In this document: positions 41,342 to 50,270 of the stretch, piece after piece
Layout of the letters: every line of letters starts with the position of its first letter
Position numbering within the stretch: the first letter of the stretch is position 1
NCBI GenBank assembly: GCA_008690995.1
Contig: VRMN01000017.1
Span: forward strand, 62,001-126,000
Source of the DNA: Porphyridium purpureum
Taxonomy: Eukaryota > Rhodophyta > Bangiophyceae > Porphyridiales > Porphyridiaceae
DNA: 64,000 nt
Reading direction: 5' to 3'
Program-made: the position numbers and the translations under genes
The notes under the pieces: generated by a model
Told to the model about the DNA's origin: nothing
The model's database searches: none
The model's input: only the letters and a program-made list of their open reading frames with translations

Positions 41342-42988
41342 TCATGATTTAGCTTCATGATGCTTCCTGACCATCTGCTTCCAGCCAAACGCGTATCGCA
41401 AACCCAGAGCGCTGGCTCTGCCGAGCATCAGTACGTTGAATCCCAGCCATACGCCCATCAGGCCGCGTTTGAGCCAAACCACGCCCGCAACTATTGTCCC
41501 GCTGGCAATCATGCCGGCCACGAGCACACTAGCGCTGACATAGTTGTACTCGGTCGTGAAGCTCGCGAATATACCGTCGAGCACAAAAACGAGCGCGGCC
41601 AGTGGTTGGAGCACCGCCGCCACTCGGAGCAGCGGAATCACGTTTTGAAGCGCCTCAGCTGTCGCCATGGCGTCGCTCGATGTCGAAATAAACATTCTCG
41701 CAATCTGTTCAGCACCGATAAAGGTCGCAGCGCCGAGCGCAGCACCGATCAGCACGGCCCATCGGAGCACCGCATCCGACACGACTTTCGCACGCTGGCG
41801 AGCCAGTTTCTGTTTCTCGAGCCCCAGCTCGCGCGAGACGAGCGATGTCGCGGTGATAGCGAGTGCGTCGAGCGCAATGGACTGAAAGAGCCACACCTGC
41901 CTGGCCACCGAGTAGGCCGCCATGGCGGCAGAGCCCAGGCGTGTGGCAAACAGGCCGGCCAAGGTCTGCGTGAACAGAATGCTGAACGTGCGCACGCTGA
42001 GCACGCCGCTTTCCGCCACGGCTGCGAAGCGTCTGGCGTCCACAATGGTCAAGTAGCTGCGCCACGAGCCCGGCAGCACGCGCGCTTTCAGGAGTGTGGC
42101 CAGCAAAACGGCAGCCAGAACACCTTGAGAGATACCCGTGGCCAGCGACGCGCCGGCCACGCCCATGCCGAACGTGGTCATAAGCAAAACATCCAGACCA
42201 AGGTTGGTTACATTGGACGCTATGGACGCTAGCAGGGGCGAGCGCGTGTCTTGCATGCCCCTGCAGGCAGCGCTGGCCACATACCCAAAGAGCACGAATG
42301 GCGCACCAAATGCGCGGTAGCGGATGTAGTCGATGGCGTATTGCCTCATGGAAGCAGAGCTCAAATCTGCAGTACCTGCAAACCAGTTCACAATCTGAGG
42401 TGCAAAGCCAAACAGCACCGCGCCCACCAAAGTACCACATATCACTGCGAGCTGCACGGCAGCCAGGACAACTTGCTGTTTATCCCGCTCGTTCGTGGCT
42501 TCTGCCGTGAGCGGAATCAAAGATACCGCCAGGAAGTTGAACAGCGCAAATGCAAACTTGAAACACACCGACGCGACACCCACACCCGAAAGCGCGGCGA
42601 CTGCGTCCCATGAGAGAATGCGAGCGATCAAAATGGTGTCAACAAGAGTCATCAGCGGCTCGACAATTAACGTCAACAATGTCGGCAGCGCAAGGTCCCA
42701 AATCTCTCGCCGCAACGAATCTTGCTCCAATCCGTCCAGAGATGTCTTCTCCAGAAGCCCTTCATTCTTTCGAGCATCGTCATCCCTAAACTCAGCACCT
42801 GAATCCTGGCTCGCTCTTACGCTTGGCACCACCAAGTCCGCGCGCCGCGGCCTCATCGGGGTCAGTGCAGGAGCGACTAAACGCGTCGCCCGTTTTCTTC
42901 TCAGCGGAACCTGGCATCCTCTACCACTCACCGCTGGCCGTGTTCGCGGAACCACGCATGAAGGAAGAACGGGCTGAATAAACATCAT
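41342..42988 (-). CDS. MATE-family multidrug/toxin efflux transporter, probable plastid type
   Basis: 548 residues from the ATG at 42988 (MMFIQP). The first 85 residues are Arg/Pro/Ser-rich with no membrane segment, suggesting a plastid leader. A MatE domain of twelve membrane segments follows: REIWDLALPTLLTLIVEPLM at the start, DTILIARILSWDAVAALSGV, then CRGMQDTRSPLLASIASNVT (the family segment between helices 5 and 6), GMGVAGASLATGISQGVLAA, and the second half from RTFSILFTQTLAGLFATRLG. MATE proteins export organic cations or metabolites by H+ or Na+ antiport. Plant plastid MATEs such as EDS5 move salicylate precursors. Substrate unknown. Frame intact; convergent with 40754-41320. Confidence 0.88.
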   Translation of the reverse strand: MMFIQPVLPSCVVPRTRPAVSGRGCQVPLRRKRATRLVAPALTPMRPRRADLVVPSVRASQDSGAEFRDDDARKNEGLLEKTSLDGLEQDSLRREIWDLALPTLLTLIVEPLMTLVDTILIARILSWDAVAALSGVGVASVCFKFAFALFNFLAVSLIPLTAEATNERDKQQVVLAAVQLAVICGTLVGAVLFGFAPQIVNWFAGTADLSSASMRQYAIDYIRYRAFGAPFVLFGYVASAACRGMQDTRSPLLASIASNVTNLGLDVLLMTTFGMGVAGASLATGISQGVLAAVLLATLLKARVLPGSWRSYLTIVDARRFAAVAESGVLSVRTFSILFTQTLAGLFATRLGSAAMAAYSVARQVWLFQSIALDALAITATSLVSRELGLEKQKLARQRAKVVSDAVLRWAVLIGAALGAATFIGAEQIARMFISTSSDAMATAEALQNVIPLLRVAAVLQPLAALVFVLDGIFASFTTEYNYVSASVLVAGMIASGTIVAGVVWLKRGLMGVWLGFNVLMLGRASALGLRYAFGWKQMVRKHHEAKS

Positions 42989-43390
42989 CGCGGGCCGAAC
43001 CACGCACACGTTAGACTTCTGACACAATCTGTCCGGCGACACGGAAAACGTAGATGCGACGAAGCGAATCCGTGCGCGCTGAAACGGTCGTGCGAGACAA
43101 GCGCTGCAGTTGGTTGCGACCGCTGCAACAAGTGGCGCAAGAAATATTTCTGTACTCAGCTTCGCGAGAGTTCCGCGCTGATCACACTGGTGATCCTGTA
43201 CGACAATGAGTGCACGACAGGAATCAGCGTGTCATTTTCTGCGACGTCGACGGGTCCAGCCGGCGCCACTCTGGCCGCGCAACAACCGCGACACACGTGC
43301 GTCGTTGCCTTTTTTTGTCTGAGCTCTACCTTTCTGCCGTCTCGTGCCTCTCTGTGGTATCGATAGCACGAGACCGGAAAAAACCTTTCG

Positions 43391-43405
43391 AGCGAGAGAG
43401 AGAGC
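43391..43405. promoter_or_regulatory. GA tract in the SLY1 leader
   Basis: Run of GA on the coding strand about 50 nt before the SLY1 ATG. Similar sense-strand GA tracts precede the small gene at 48378, CAP and KNL1. Confidence 0.4.
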
Positions 43406-43453
43406 GGATGGTTGGTGGTGTGTTTGTGTGGGTCATTGTGGAGCGGTGTGAGG

Positions 43454-46027
43454 ATGTTGTCCGGTGGCCGCGATCTGCGCGTGCAGCAGCGCCGTGCGCT
43501 GGACGCGATTTTGCGCGGGTCAGACCCCGCGTGTGTGTCGTCTGTGTCGCCGCGTGTGCCGTCAAGTTTGGTGCTGCTCGTGCTGGATGCACCCATGCAA
43601 CGGATGCTCCAGATGCGTCATTTGCCTCATCTGGCGGAGTATGGCGTGGCATTATGCATGACTCCCAAGGAGTTTGAGGATTTGGCCGCGTTCACGGAAA
43701 AGATCGCCGCGGCCGCCTCGGCTGCTCCGTCGCCGCTCGTGCAGATGGCCAGCCAGTTGCGCGTCGTGTTTCTCGTCAAGAACGCCCAGCTGATGCCTGC
43801 ACTTGTGCAAAAAGCCCTGCTCGCGCCGTTCTATGGTGGTGTCAGTGTGGTGTACGCTGGATGCGCGCACCAGCATGAGCTCATGGCGCTCGCGCAGGCA
43901 GTTTCCAAGGCGTACGTGCTGCCTCGGTCTGTGGCGGGTTCAGAGCGCGGAAAGGCACACAGTCAGGCCAGGCACAAGGCCACAAGTAGGCTGCCAGGTG
44001 CCGTGCTATTGAATAGACATGGACATGCAACCGCGGGTCAGGTGCAGCACGCACAACAATTTCGTGCGCACTCGGCAATGCGAGAGGATTTGCCTGACTC
44101 TGCCGACGGAAGAGCGTCACGGTACGTGAGTATGGTGGCTGACGCATGCATCGACTTTGTGCCTGTGCAGCGCAACATGATCTCGCTCGAGGTTCCCGAC
44201 TGCTTTCCCGCCTTGTATGACTATGCCTCTCCCTCGACGAGATGGCCAAACAGCGTCCCGACCCAAACTGTTCTCGAGCAATCTGCTGAAAAGAGGTCGC
44301 CCCTTCCGCAGCGGGAGAAGCAGCACGAGCAGCGTTTGCTGGCCAAGGTGGACATGGTGTCGGACGCCCTCCTCAGTTTATTAGTGCAAGCCGAGTCGTG
44401 TCCAATTTTGGTGGCGAACAGACACGGGCCCGCCGCGCTGGTGGCAGCCACTGTGCACAGCAAGCTGCGATCGATCATGAACCGAGCCACTCAGGGCAGC
44501 GGGCCAGACAAATTGGCAAGCTCAGGAACCAGCGGAACGGCATGGCCGCGTAGCCATCTACCTTTGTCAAAGTTGCGCTCACCCAGCTGGCAAACAAGCC
44601 GGACACTTCTATACATCTGTGACCGCACGGTTGACCTGGTGCCATGTCTTCTCCACCCTTGGTCATATGAACGCATGTGTTTTGATATTCTGGACGCGGA
44701 CCACGTGTCCATGCAGTTGCGCGTGGCCAGCGGGGAAAAAGACACGCACGTCCCAGATGAGCAACAGAAGCAGTGCTACACCCTCGACCAGGAGGATGAT
44801 TCATTATGGGAGGCGATGCGCTCGCTCGAATTCCCACAGTTGGCGGAGGAAATTCAGACCCTGGTCAGCAAGTACAAGCAGGACGCGTCCGAGGTGGCAA
44901 GCAACGTGTCTCGTGCTTTAGGCGCCATGGATGATTTGCGCCGCCGCAAGGAGCTTCTGGATATGCACACACTCGTGGCAACCGCGCTTCTGGAGGCGAT
45001 CAAGGCACGTGGCTTGGACGAGTTTGTGGAGATTGAAAGCCGCATCCGCGCGAGCGAGGCCACAAGCGCTCGGAGCAAAAATTCCCGCGCTATGGGCAGC
45101 GCGTTCAACGTGAATCCCATTCCGCGGGTCGAAGAACTTGTACAGATCGCCATTTCCGTGCCCCGAAGTAATCACCTTGAGATGGACCTTGCGAGATTGT
45201 TCGGGGTCTATATTCTGAGCCTGCGGGAGCACGTGACTGACTCAGAGCTCGCGATGCTTGTCGGCGCGCTCAAGGAGAAGGCGAGCGTGGATGCGCAACT
45301 GCTTGACATGTTTGTTTCGCTGGCGAACATGGGCGTTCGGCCCCCGTGTGCGATGGGACGAAGCGAAGAGCTTGCCTCCCAGAAGAGTGCGACAAACCGT
45401 GTGCCTGGGAGTAAGCGCGAGCGTATGCGAAAACTCCTAGGCGGTGCCGCGGCAAGGGGCATGGCGGGCTTGTCACAGGTGGCCGCTAAAATGCAAGAAT
45501 TCATCACGCTGTCAGATCAATCACCGTTAATACTTTCGCGTCTTCTAACAAGAGTATCTGATCTGGTTGGCCACGCGGTGGCTGCTGGCGAAAGTGGCGA
45601 GGCCTTCCCACCGCTCGAGTACCGATCGCTCGTGTCTGATACCGAACGCCAGAACGATGGCTCAAACGCGCGCGCTCGCGATACTCTCAGCACGTCTGAA
45701 CGCGTGGCAATGCACGCTTTGGAGAGCACGTTTTGGGATCCTACGCACGAGCACGCTCTTTCGTTTGATGATCTTCGATACGTACAAGGCGTGCAGCCGT
45801 ACGCGATGGACGTGCTCATGGTGGGCGGCGGTAGCTTGATGGAATGGGCCGAGTTAATGCGCATGCCAAAGACAGACCGAAGCGGCAGTAGGGGCGATGT
45901 CGCGTTCAAGAGGGATATAACATACATCTGCACGGACCTGGTGTCACCAGATCGTTTTTTAGGACAGTTGTTCACGGCTATCTATGGTGCAAGTCACAAA
46001 AGGCTGCATACGAACGAAGCGGTCTAA
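43454..46027 (+). CDS. Sec1/Munc18 (SM) protein of the SLY1 type, ER-Golgi fusion
   Basis: 857 residues from the ATG at 43454. The start LRVQQRRALDAIL matches SLY1 LRERQ..ALK.ML. Domain order is that of an SM protein: domain 1 (about 1-130), domain 2 parts around SCPILVANRHGPAALVAA and ICDRTVDLVPCLLHPWSYERM (SLY1: DRN.DL...L.H.W.YQAL), then the SLY1 block ELLDMHTLVATALLEAIKARG (human LIDLHTNVATAVLEHIKAR) with FPQLAEEIQTLVSKYKQDASE. It ends DVLMVGGGSLMEWAELMRM and ICTDLVSPDRFLGQL, matching the SLY1 tail. It is longer than animal SLY1 (about 640) because of a low-complexity insert near 175-240 and others. SLY1 clasps syntaxin-5 SNAREs. Sec1, VPS33 and VPS45 lack the LIDLHT block. Confidence 0.85.
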   Translation: MLSGGRDLRVQQRRALDAILRGSDPACVSSVSPRVPSSLVLLVLDAPMQRMLQMRHLPHLAEYGVALCMTPKEFEDLAAFTEKIAAAASAAPSPLVQMASQLRVVFLVKNAQLMPALVQKALLAPFYGGVSVVYAGCAHQHELMALAQAVSKAYVLPRSVAGSERGKAHSQARHKATSRLPGAVLLNRHGHATAGQVQHAQQFRAHSAMREDLPDSADGRASRYVSMVADACIDFVPVQRNMISLEVPDCFPALYDYASPSTRWPNSVPTQTVLEQSAEKRSPLPQREKQHEQRLLAKVDMVSDALLSLLVQAESCPILVANRHGPAALVAATVHSKLRSIMNRATQGSGPDKLASSGTSGTAWPRSHLPLSKLRSPSWQTSRTLLYICDRTVDLVPCLLHPWSYERMCFDILDADHVSMQLRVASGEKDTHVPDEQQKQCYTLDQEDDSLWEAMRSLEFPQLAEEIQTLVSKYKQDASEVASNVSRALGAMDDLRRRKELLDMHTLVATALLEAIKARGLDEFVEIESRIRASEATSARSKNSRAMGSAFNVNPIPRVEELVQIAISVPRSNHLEMDLARLFGVYILSLREHVTDSELAMLVGALKEKASVDAQLLDMFVSLANMGVRPPCAMGRSEELASQKSATNRVPGSKRERMRKLLGGAAARGMAGLSQVAAKMQEFITLSDQSPLILSRLLTRVSDLVGHAVAAGESGEAFPPLEYRSLVSDTERQNDGSNARARDTLSTSERVAMHALESTFWDPTHEHALSFDDLRYVQGVQPYAMDVLMVGGGSLMEWAELMRMPKTDRSGSRGDVAFKRDITYICTDLVSPDRFLGQLFTAIYGASHKRLHTNEAV

Positions 46028-46292
46028 GCTCAGAAGAAAGGAAACGAGCTGGTGACCGGACACAGGCGCCCACCGTGACCCAGAAGAGAGAAAGAAAAAA
46101 GAAAATTATGACGAATAGCGATGCACACGTCGCCGGTGGCGATACTGGCAACGTAGGATGCTACCGGCGTTCGAATTCTCAACTCTAGCTGCTCAATCCC
46201 ACACAAGAGCAGGTATAACCTTTGACGTGATATCCCGACGAAGAGACAAAGCGCAATCACGGCACCTTCTACATCATACTTTTTGCGTTCCT

Positions 46293-47405
46293 TCAGGGCG
46301 GATGCGCGTTGCGCGTATGCTCTGTATCAGGATTCGAGCCGTCGAGATTGCGCGAACGACTTTGATTTTCAGAGACTGGTTGCTCTGAATCCGCCGTGGA
46401 AGACCCGATCGCACTTGCATCCACTGGCAGAACACACCTCGTGGCCGAGACAGCGCCTTCTCGGTGCTCGACAAAATGCGCGTCCCTCCTGCGCAACTCG
46501 GTTCTCCATTTGCGTTTGCGATAGTTCACGAAGAAGTTCTTGGCCTGCTTGAGCTCGATTTCGGCCTCTTCCGCAAGCTCCTGCATCTCGACGGACGATG
46601 GGAATGGGTGGTCGAGATGGTCTTCGATCCAGCGGCGCAACACCTCGTGACTTGTGTCAGCCAGATTGGGCCGCCACGCCGCTACTGCAACAGCCGGATT
46701 TGACGCCGCTTGGTCGAGCTGTTCCAACGCTCTCACAATTTTTTCGTTCAGCTCATTGCGTGTCACTCGCCTTTCCTGACTGCTTGCCCCTGGCACAGCA
46801 CACATGTCGTCAGCACTGCCACTGGCGTCGCCACGACGGACGCGCTCGCCCTCAGAGTCAGCAAGAGATTCCCAGTTTGCCAGCTCGGACGCCTCCACTT
46901 TGGCCATCTCCTCAAACAGAACGAGTCGGCTCTCGTACATACCGAGCAACTCAGCGTATTCAGCAGACTGCATGCGAAACGCCAATGCATACGAGCTGGC
47001 GTCTTCGTGCGGGTCCCATTCCTCCTGTCCATCTGTGAGCTGTTGGTTTAGTTTGGTGCTGCGCGCGCTGATCGGTTTGGGCACTACGAGGGCGGTGACT
47101 CCATTTTGGGTTGCAGCCATGGAGCATGCTGCGGTGGGGGTTCCACCTCGCGCGGCGTCTGTTGCTGTCTGCGACAGCCGCCGCTGCCCGCGACCTAGCA
47201 GCGTGCTGCTCGATGGACCCACATCGTACTTTTCAATTTTGCTTTCCCACATTGCCTCCATTTCGGATCTTTCGTACATAAGCTCCTGCTCGGACTCCTG
47301 TTCGGACTCGTGTTCGGGCTCGTCCTCGGGCTCGAAGTCGGACGCTATCTCGGGAGCCGGACTTGACGACTTTGAAGGTACCTTGCGTTTCGCACGACGC
47401 GCCAT
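46293..47405 (-). CDS. Homeodomain protein of the TALE type
   Basis: 370 residues from the ATG MARRAKRK at 47405. The N-terminus has a basic patch, then an acidic repeat (EPEDEPEHESEQESEQE, 25-41). The homeodomain (about 245-306) reads VLRRWIEDHLDHPFPSSVEM, QELAEEAEIELKQAKNFFVN, then YRKRKW. The HPFPS loop gives the three extra residues of the TALE class (BELL, KNOX, PBX, MEIS), and N294, R296 and KRKW fit the recognition helix. The usually invariant W48 is Phe (F291). TALE pairs set haploid/diploid identity in green plants and probably in red algae. No KNOX/BELL partner domain was recognised. A possible helical region lies at 140-230. Convergent with SLY1, 266 bp apart. Confidence 0.85.
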   Translation of the reverse strand: MARRAKRKVPSKSSSPAPEIASDFEPEDEPEHESEQESEQELMYERSEMEAMWESKIEKYDVGPSSSTLLGRGQRRLSQTATDAARGGTPTAACSMAATQNGVTALVVPKPISARSTKLNQQLTDGQEEWDPHEDASSYALAFRMQSAEYAELLGMYESRLVLFEEMAKVEASELANWESLADSEGERVRRGDASGSADDMCAVPGASSQERRVTRNELNEKIVRALEQLDQAASNPAVAVAAWRPNLADTSHEVLRRWIEDHLDHPFPSSVEMQELAEEAEIELKQAKNFFVNYRKRKWRTELRRRDAHFVEHREGAVSATRCVLPVDASAIGSSTADSEQPVSENQSRSRNLDGSNPDTEHTRNAHPP

Positions 47406-48056
47406 GTCCTTCGTTCTGATCCGAAGGATAAGACCATCGGCTGGCAACGTGTAGTCTCGGAGCAAAACGACGTCCAGCTGCCTGCCCGGCGCTTCCGGCT
47501 GGGCTCAAGCCGCCGCCTCTTGGCGTCTTTTCAATGCCCCGCCACGGCTTCCCCTAAAACTACGACGCGCTGCCAAGTTTCTACCTGCAGCCCAACCCGT
47601 CTTCAACCTAAACCACCTAGCCCGCCCACGGCCACCCTTCCCACGCAGCAGCCCGTCTCCTCGGTGCACGACCAAGGCCACCACGCTCACCTGTGCCACT
47701 CAAGACGCAAGCTAGTCACCCATCAACCGTGTCTGAAGAGGCAGGACGTGTGCCCGGCGTGTTCAAAACCCGACGTGATCCCCTGCATCACTTTTCCGTT
47801 CCGTTCTGTGCGCGCCTGTTTAGCGTTCAAGCTGCTTGAACCTCCCTTGGCGAGGTTGCACGATGTTCAGCGACGCGCGTGTCCTTTTATCAGACGCCCG
47901 CGTGACAAATCACCAATCCACATCGGACGACGAAGAACGGCTGACTCCCACCGTCACGTGACGTCGCACACCTCTCGCAAGTAGTCACACATCACTCATT
48001 CTGCGCGCCTGCGCTCAACTCCGGATGCTCAGCAGCGTGAGTGCGAAGTAATCAGT

Positions 48057-48190
48057 TAACGGCTAACGGCTAACGGCTAACGGCTAACGGCTAACGGCTA
48101 ACGGCTCACGGCTAACGGCTAACGGCTAACGGCTAACGGCTAACGGCTAACGGCTAACGGCTAACGGCTAACGGCTAACGGCTAACGGCT
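48057..48190. repeat. 7-bp satellite (CGGCTAA), about 19 units
   Basis: Near-perfect tandem copies of cggctaa (other strand TTAGCCG). One unit is changed (ggctcac). The array is flanked on both sides by cagttaac. Not telomere-like in base bias. Possibly a slippage-grown satellite in a promoter. Confidence 0.9.
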
Positions 48191-48323
48191 TCCAGTTAAC
48201 CTTTGGTCATTAAGTTGTTAAGCCGATAGACCGGTAAGCTTGTAACCGATAACGGGTGTGGTTTGGGGGAAGGGAAAGATGCTTGGGGTGCGAAGATCTA
48301 TTGGTTTTGCGGGACGAGCGTGC

Positions 48324-48345
48324 GAGAGAGAGAGAGAGAGAGAGA
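48324..48345. promoter_or_regulatory. GA tract before the small gene at 48378
   Basis: A pure GA run of about 22 nt, 32 nt before the ATG, on the coding strand. Confidence 0.45.
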
Positions 48346-48377
48346 CGGGTGGGGTTATGAGCTGTGGATGAAGCTTC

Positions 48378-48858
48378 ATGTCGAGCGCGACCGCGCCGGC
48401 TGTTCGTACAAAGTGCGAGTTGGAACATGTTGTGCGTTTGAAAGTGGGTGAATTCGGTGGCGGTTGGGTTGGAGGGTTGGCTAGCGGCAGGGCGACGATT
48501 CCGAACGCATGCAGCGCTGGGTTTGAGAGCAGCCACGTTTGTGCCTCAGCTGTACTTTCAGGAAGGCGTACAGGGTGTCGTACGCGGTTTCTCGTCCGGA
48601 AGTGTGCCTGCGGCGACGGCGGTGCGACACTGCACAAATGACGGGACGATGCGGCTCACACAGAAGACGCCCGTCGCGTCCCGCTCTGTTCACACAGAAC
48701 ACAGTTCACACATCCAACTCACAGATGATCGGCGTCGACCGAAATATGGGAAACGAATTAAATACCTTCCGCCTGGCATCCTGATGGCGGAGGTTTCGGA
48801 TCAAGCGGGCATATGCGAAAGTGCTGAATCAAGCTCGTCTCCCAGAATGTCACGCTAG
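48378..48858 (+). CDS. Possible small spliced gene of unknown function
   Basis: Exon 1 is 48378-48443 (MSSATAPAVRTKCELEHVVR and LK). A GTGGGT donor and a CTTTCAG acceptor remove 48444-48561 (118 nt, phase 0). Exon 2 gives EGVQGVVRGFSSGSVPAATA, then TQKTPVASRSVHTEHSSHIQ and KRIKYLPPGILMAEVSDQAG, ending at 48858. Total about 121 residues. It carries basic and Ser/Gly-rich parts and no known domain. Support: the GA-tract leader, the clean in-frame splice and similar intron size at 37849. The intron call is an inference. Confidence 0.42.
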
Positions 48859-49144
48859 CGCCCTGCTGTAGCTTCAACGTCAATACTACTTTACTTGCGC
48901 TCTAGTTGGTCGCACATGTTTCACTAGGTGGGACACAAATGTTTAGCATACGGGCGGCGCGTGCCACGAGACCTTCGTCACCGGAGAAGCCTGGACGGAA
49001 AGAAACAACATACACCTCTGGTTCACGCAAACTGGATAGGAGGACCAGAATTCAAAGCATGACTCCAAGAAAATAAGAAATCCACCTCGCGGTACCGCCA
49101 AAAACGGGTACCTGGGCAGAAAGTCAACCGAGTTTGTGCGGGGT

Positions 49145-49870
49145 CTAATCATCGTGCGATACCTCGTTCGTCTCCCACTCGCCTTTCTCCTTGTTGAAAG
49201 TCGTCAAGAACTGCTCTGGGATCGGGTGCTCCAGAATGTCGTCTGGGTCATCTGGCTTGGGGCGGATGATGTTCACGGCGGCACACTTGGCCGTGATGAT
49301 GTGCGCGTCCTCGACCGACTCGGCGTTGAGGTAGTAGGTCACGGTGTTCACATTGTCCATGTTGACCGACGGCGACTTTCCTGTGGCCTGCGCCTGGATC
49401 TCCTGCGAGTTCATAATCTCGATCTGCGACAGCGCAGTCTCGAACACCACGTTGACCTTCTTGCAGCTGTCGATGGAGATCGAGTTGCACTTGCCCTTGA
49501 TCTGGACGGTCGCCTTCTCGCACTTGTAGATGTACACCGTGTGCTTCATGCTGGTCACCTCGATCGAGATCTCGTGGTTATCGCGCTGGTACTCAATGTT
49601 CCAGGTCTTCCCACTAAACTCGCACTTGGCGGGCTTGTCCGCCGGCGCGTCCGCCTTCTTTGCGGCCGCGACCCTGGCCTTTGGCACTGGCGCCGGCGCC
49701 CCGTCGTTCACCGGCCCCTTGGTGGCCTTCTTGAGCCCCGCACGAATATCACCACCGGCGCCATTGATCTCCGCAAACAGCTTTGCGGTCACATCCTCGC
49801 CCCCATCGCCTCCCGACGCCGCTGGCGGCGGCGGTGGCGGTGGGCCTGGCGGCGGCGGCGGCGGTGCCAT
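49145..49870 (-). CDS. Short adenylyl-cyclase-associated protein (CAP, C-terminal half only)
   Basis: 241 residues. A Pro-rich start (MAPPPPPPGPPPPPPP) that could bind profilin is followed by a short linker with a WH2-like stretch (residues about 25-60, AKLFAEINGAGGDIRAGLKK) and the CARP beta-helix domain from about 88 on: CEFSGKTWNIEYQRDNHEIS, YIYKCEKATVQIKGKCNSIS, DSCKKVNVVFETALSQIEIM, NSQEIQAQATGKSPSVNMDN. It ends IPEQFLTTFNKEKGEWETNE. CAP recycles ADP-actin by nucleotide exchange. The N-terminal helical-folded domain of animal and yeast CAP (to about 475 residues) is missing. Short CAPs are known in apicomplexans. The start is an ATG and the frame is intact. Confidence 0.92.
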   Translation of the reverse strand: MAPPPPPPGPPPPPPPAASGGDGGEDVTAKLFAEINGAGGDIRAGLKKATKGPVNDGAPAPVPKARVAAAKKADAPADKPAKCEFSGKTWNIEYQRDNHEISIEVTSMKHTVYIYKCEKATVQIKGKCNSISIDSCKKVNVVFETALSQIEIMNSQEIQAQATGKSPSVNMDNVNTVTYYLNAESVEDAHIITAKCAAVNIIRPKPDDPDDILEHPIPEQFLTTFNKEKGEWETNEVSHDD

Positions 49871-50270
49871 CTCTTCTCCTGCTTCTTCTGCTTCTCCTCT
49901 AACGCCTGTTCAACCTCCAACACCAATCCACTAGCGCCAACCCAACTACACGAAGTCACTGGCTCTCTCTCTCTCTCTCTCTCCCCTCCTCTCTCCCTGT
50001 GTCCCATCACCAAACGCCCCAAACCTCAAATCCCGCAACCCAATCAGCGAATAAACGGCGCGCTTCTATGTAAACACACCCATTCAATCATATTCCATGC
50101 ACTGTCAGCACATCGCCACACCCATCCGATAATTAAGATTATGATTAAACTATGTGTTAAACATCTGAATTAAATAATGGGTAAAATAGATTAAACATGG
50201 GTTAAAATTATGGTTCAAAAAGGGTTAAAAAGAAAGTTAAAACATGAGGGGATTTTTCCTTTTTCAGCGT
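49871..50270. other. Intergenic with a CT/GA tract, no gene seen
   Basis: Between the CAP start and the PSMD5-like stop. The (CT)n run at 49963-49983 reads as GA on the CAP sense strand, about 93 nt before its ATG. The part near 50140-50240 is AT-rich with repeated ttaaa words. Confidence 0.5.

Larger units (their letters stand above)
47406..48377. other. Intergenic with a 7-bp satellite
   Basis: Upstream of the homeodomain gene and the small gene at 48378, which diverge from here. Plus-strand frames at 47520-47984 have no motif and are Pro/Ser-rich. The tandem block at 48057-48190 is the only clear feature, apart from a GA tract at 48324-48345 just before 48378. Confidence 0.45.

Noticed and set aside
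47520-47984. Plus-strand 154-codon frame near the homeodomain gene
   Set aside because: Pro/Ser-rich low-complexity translation without motif; probably promoter DNA.
48057-48190. CRISPR-like array
   Set aside because: The units are only 7 bp, head-to-tail, with no spacers, so it is a simple satellite.
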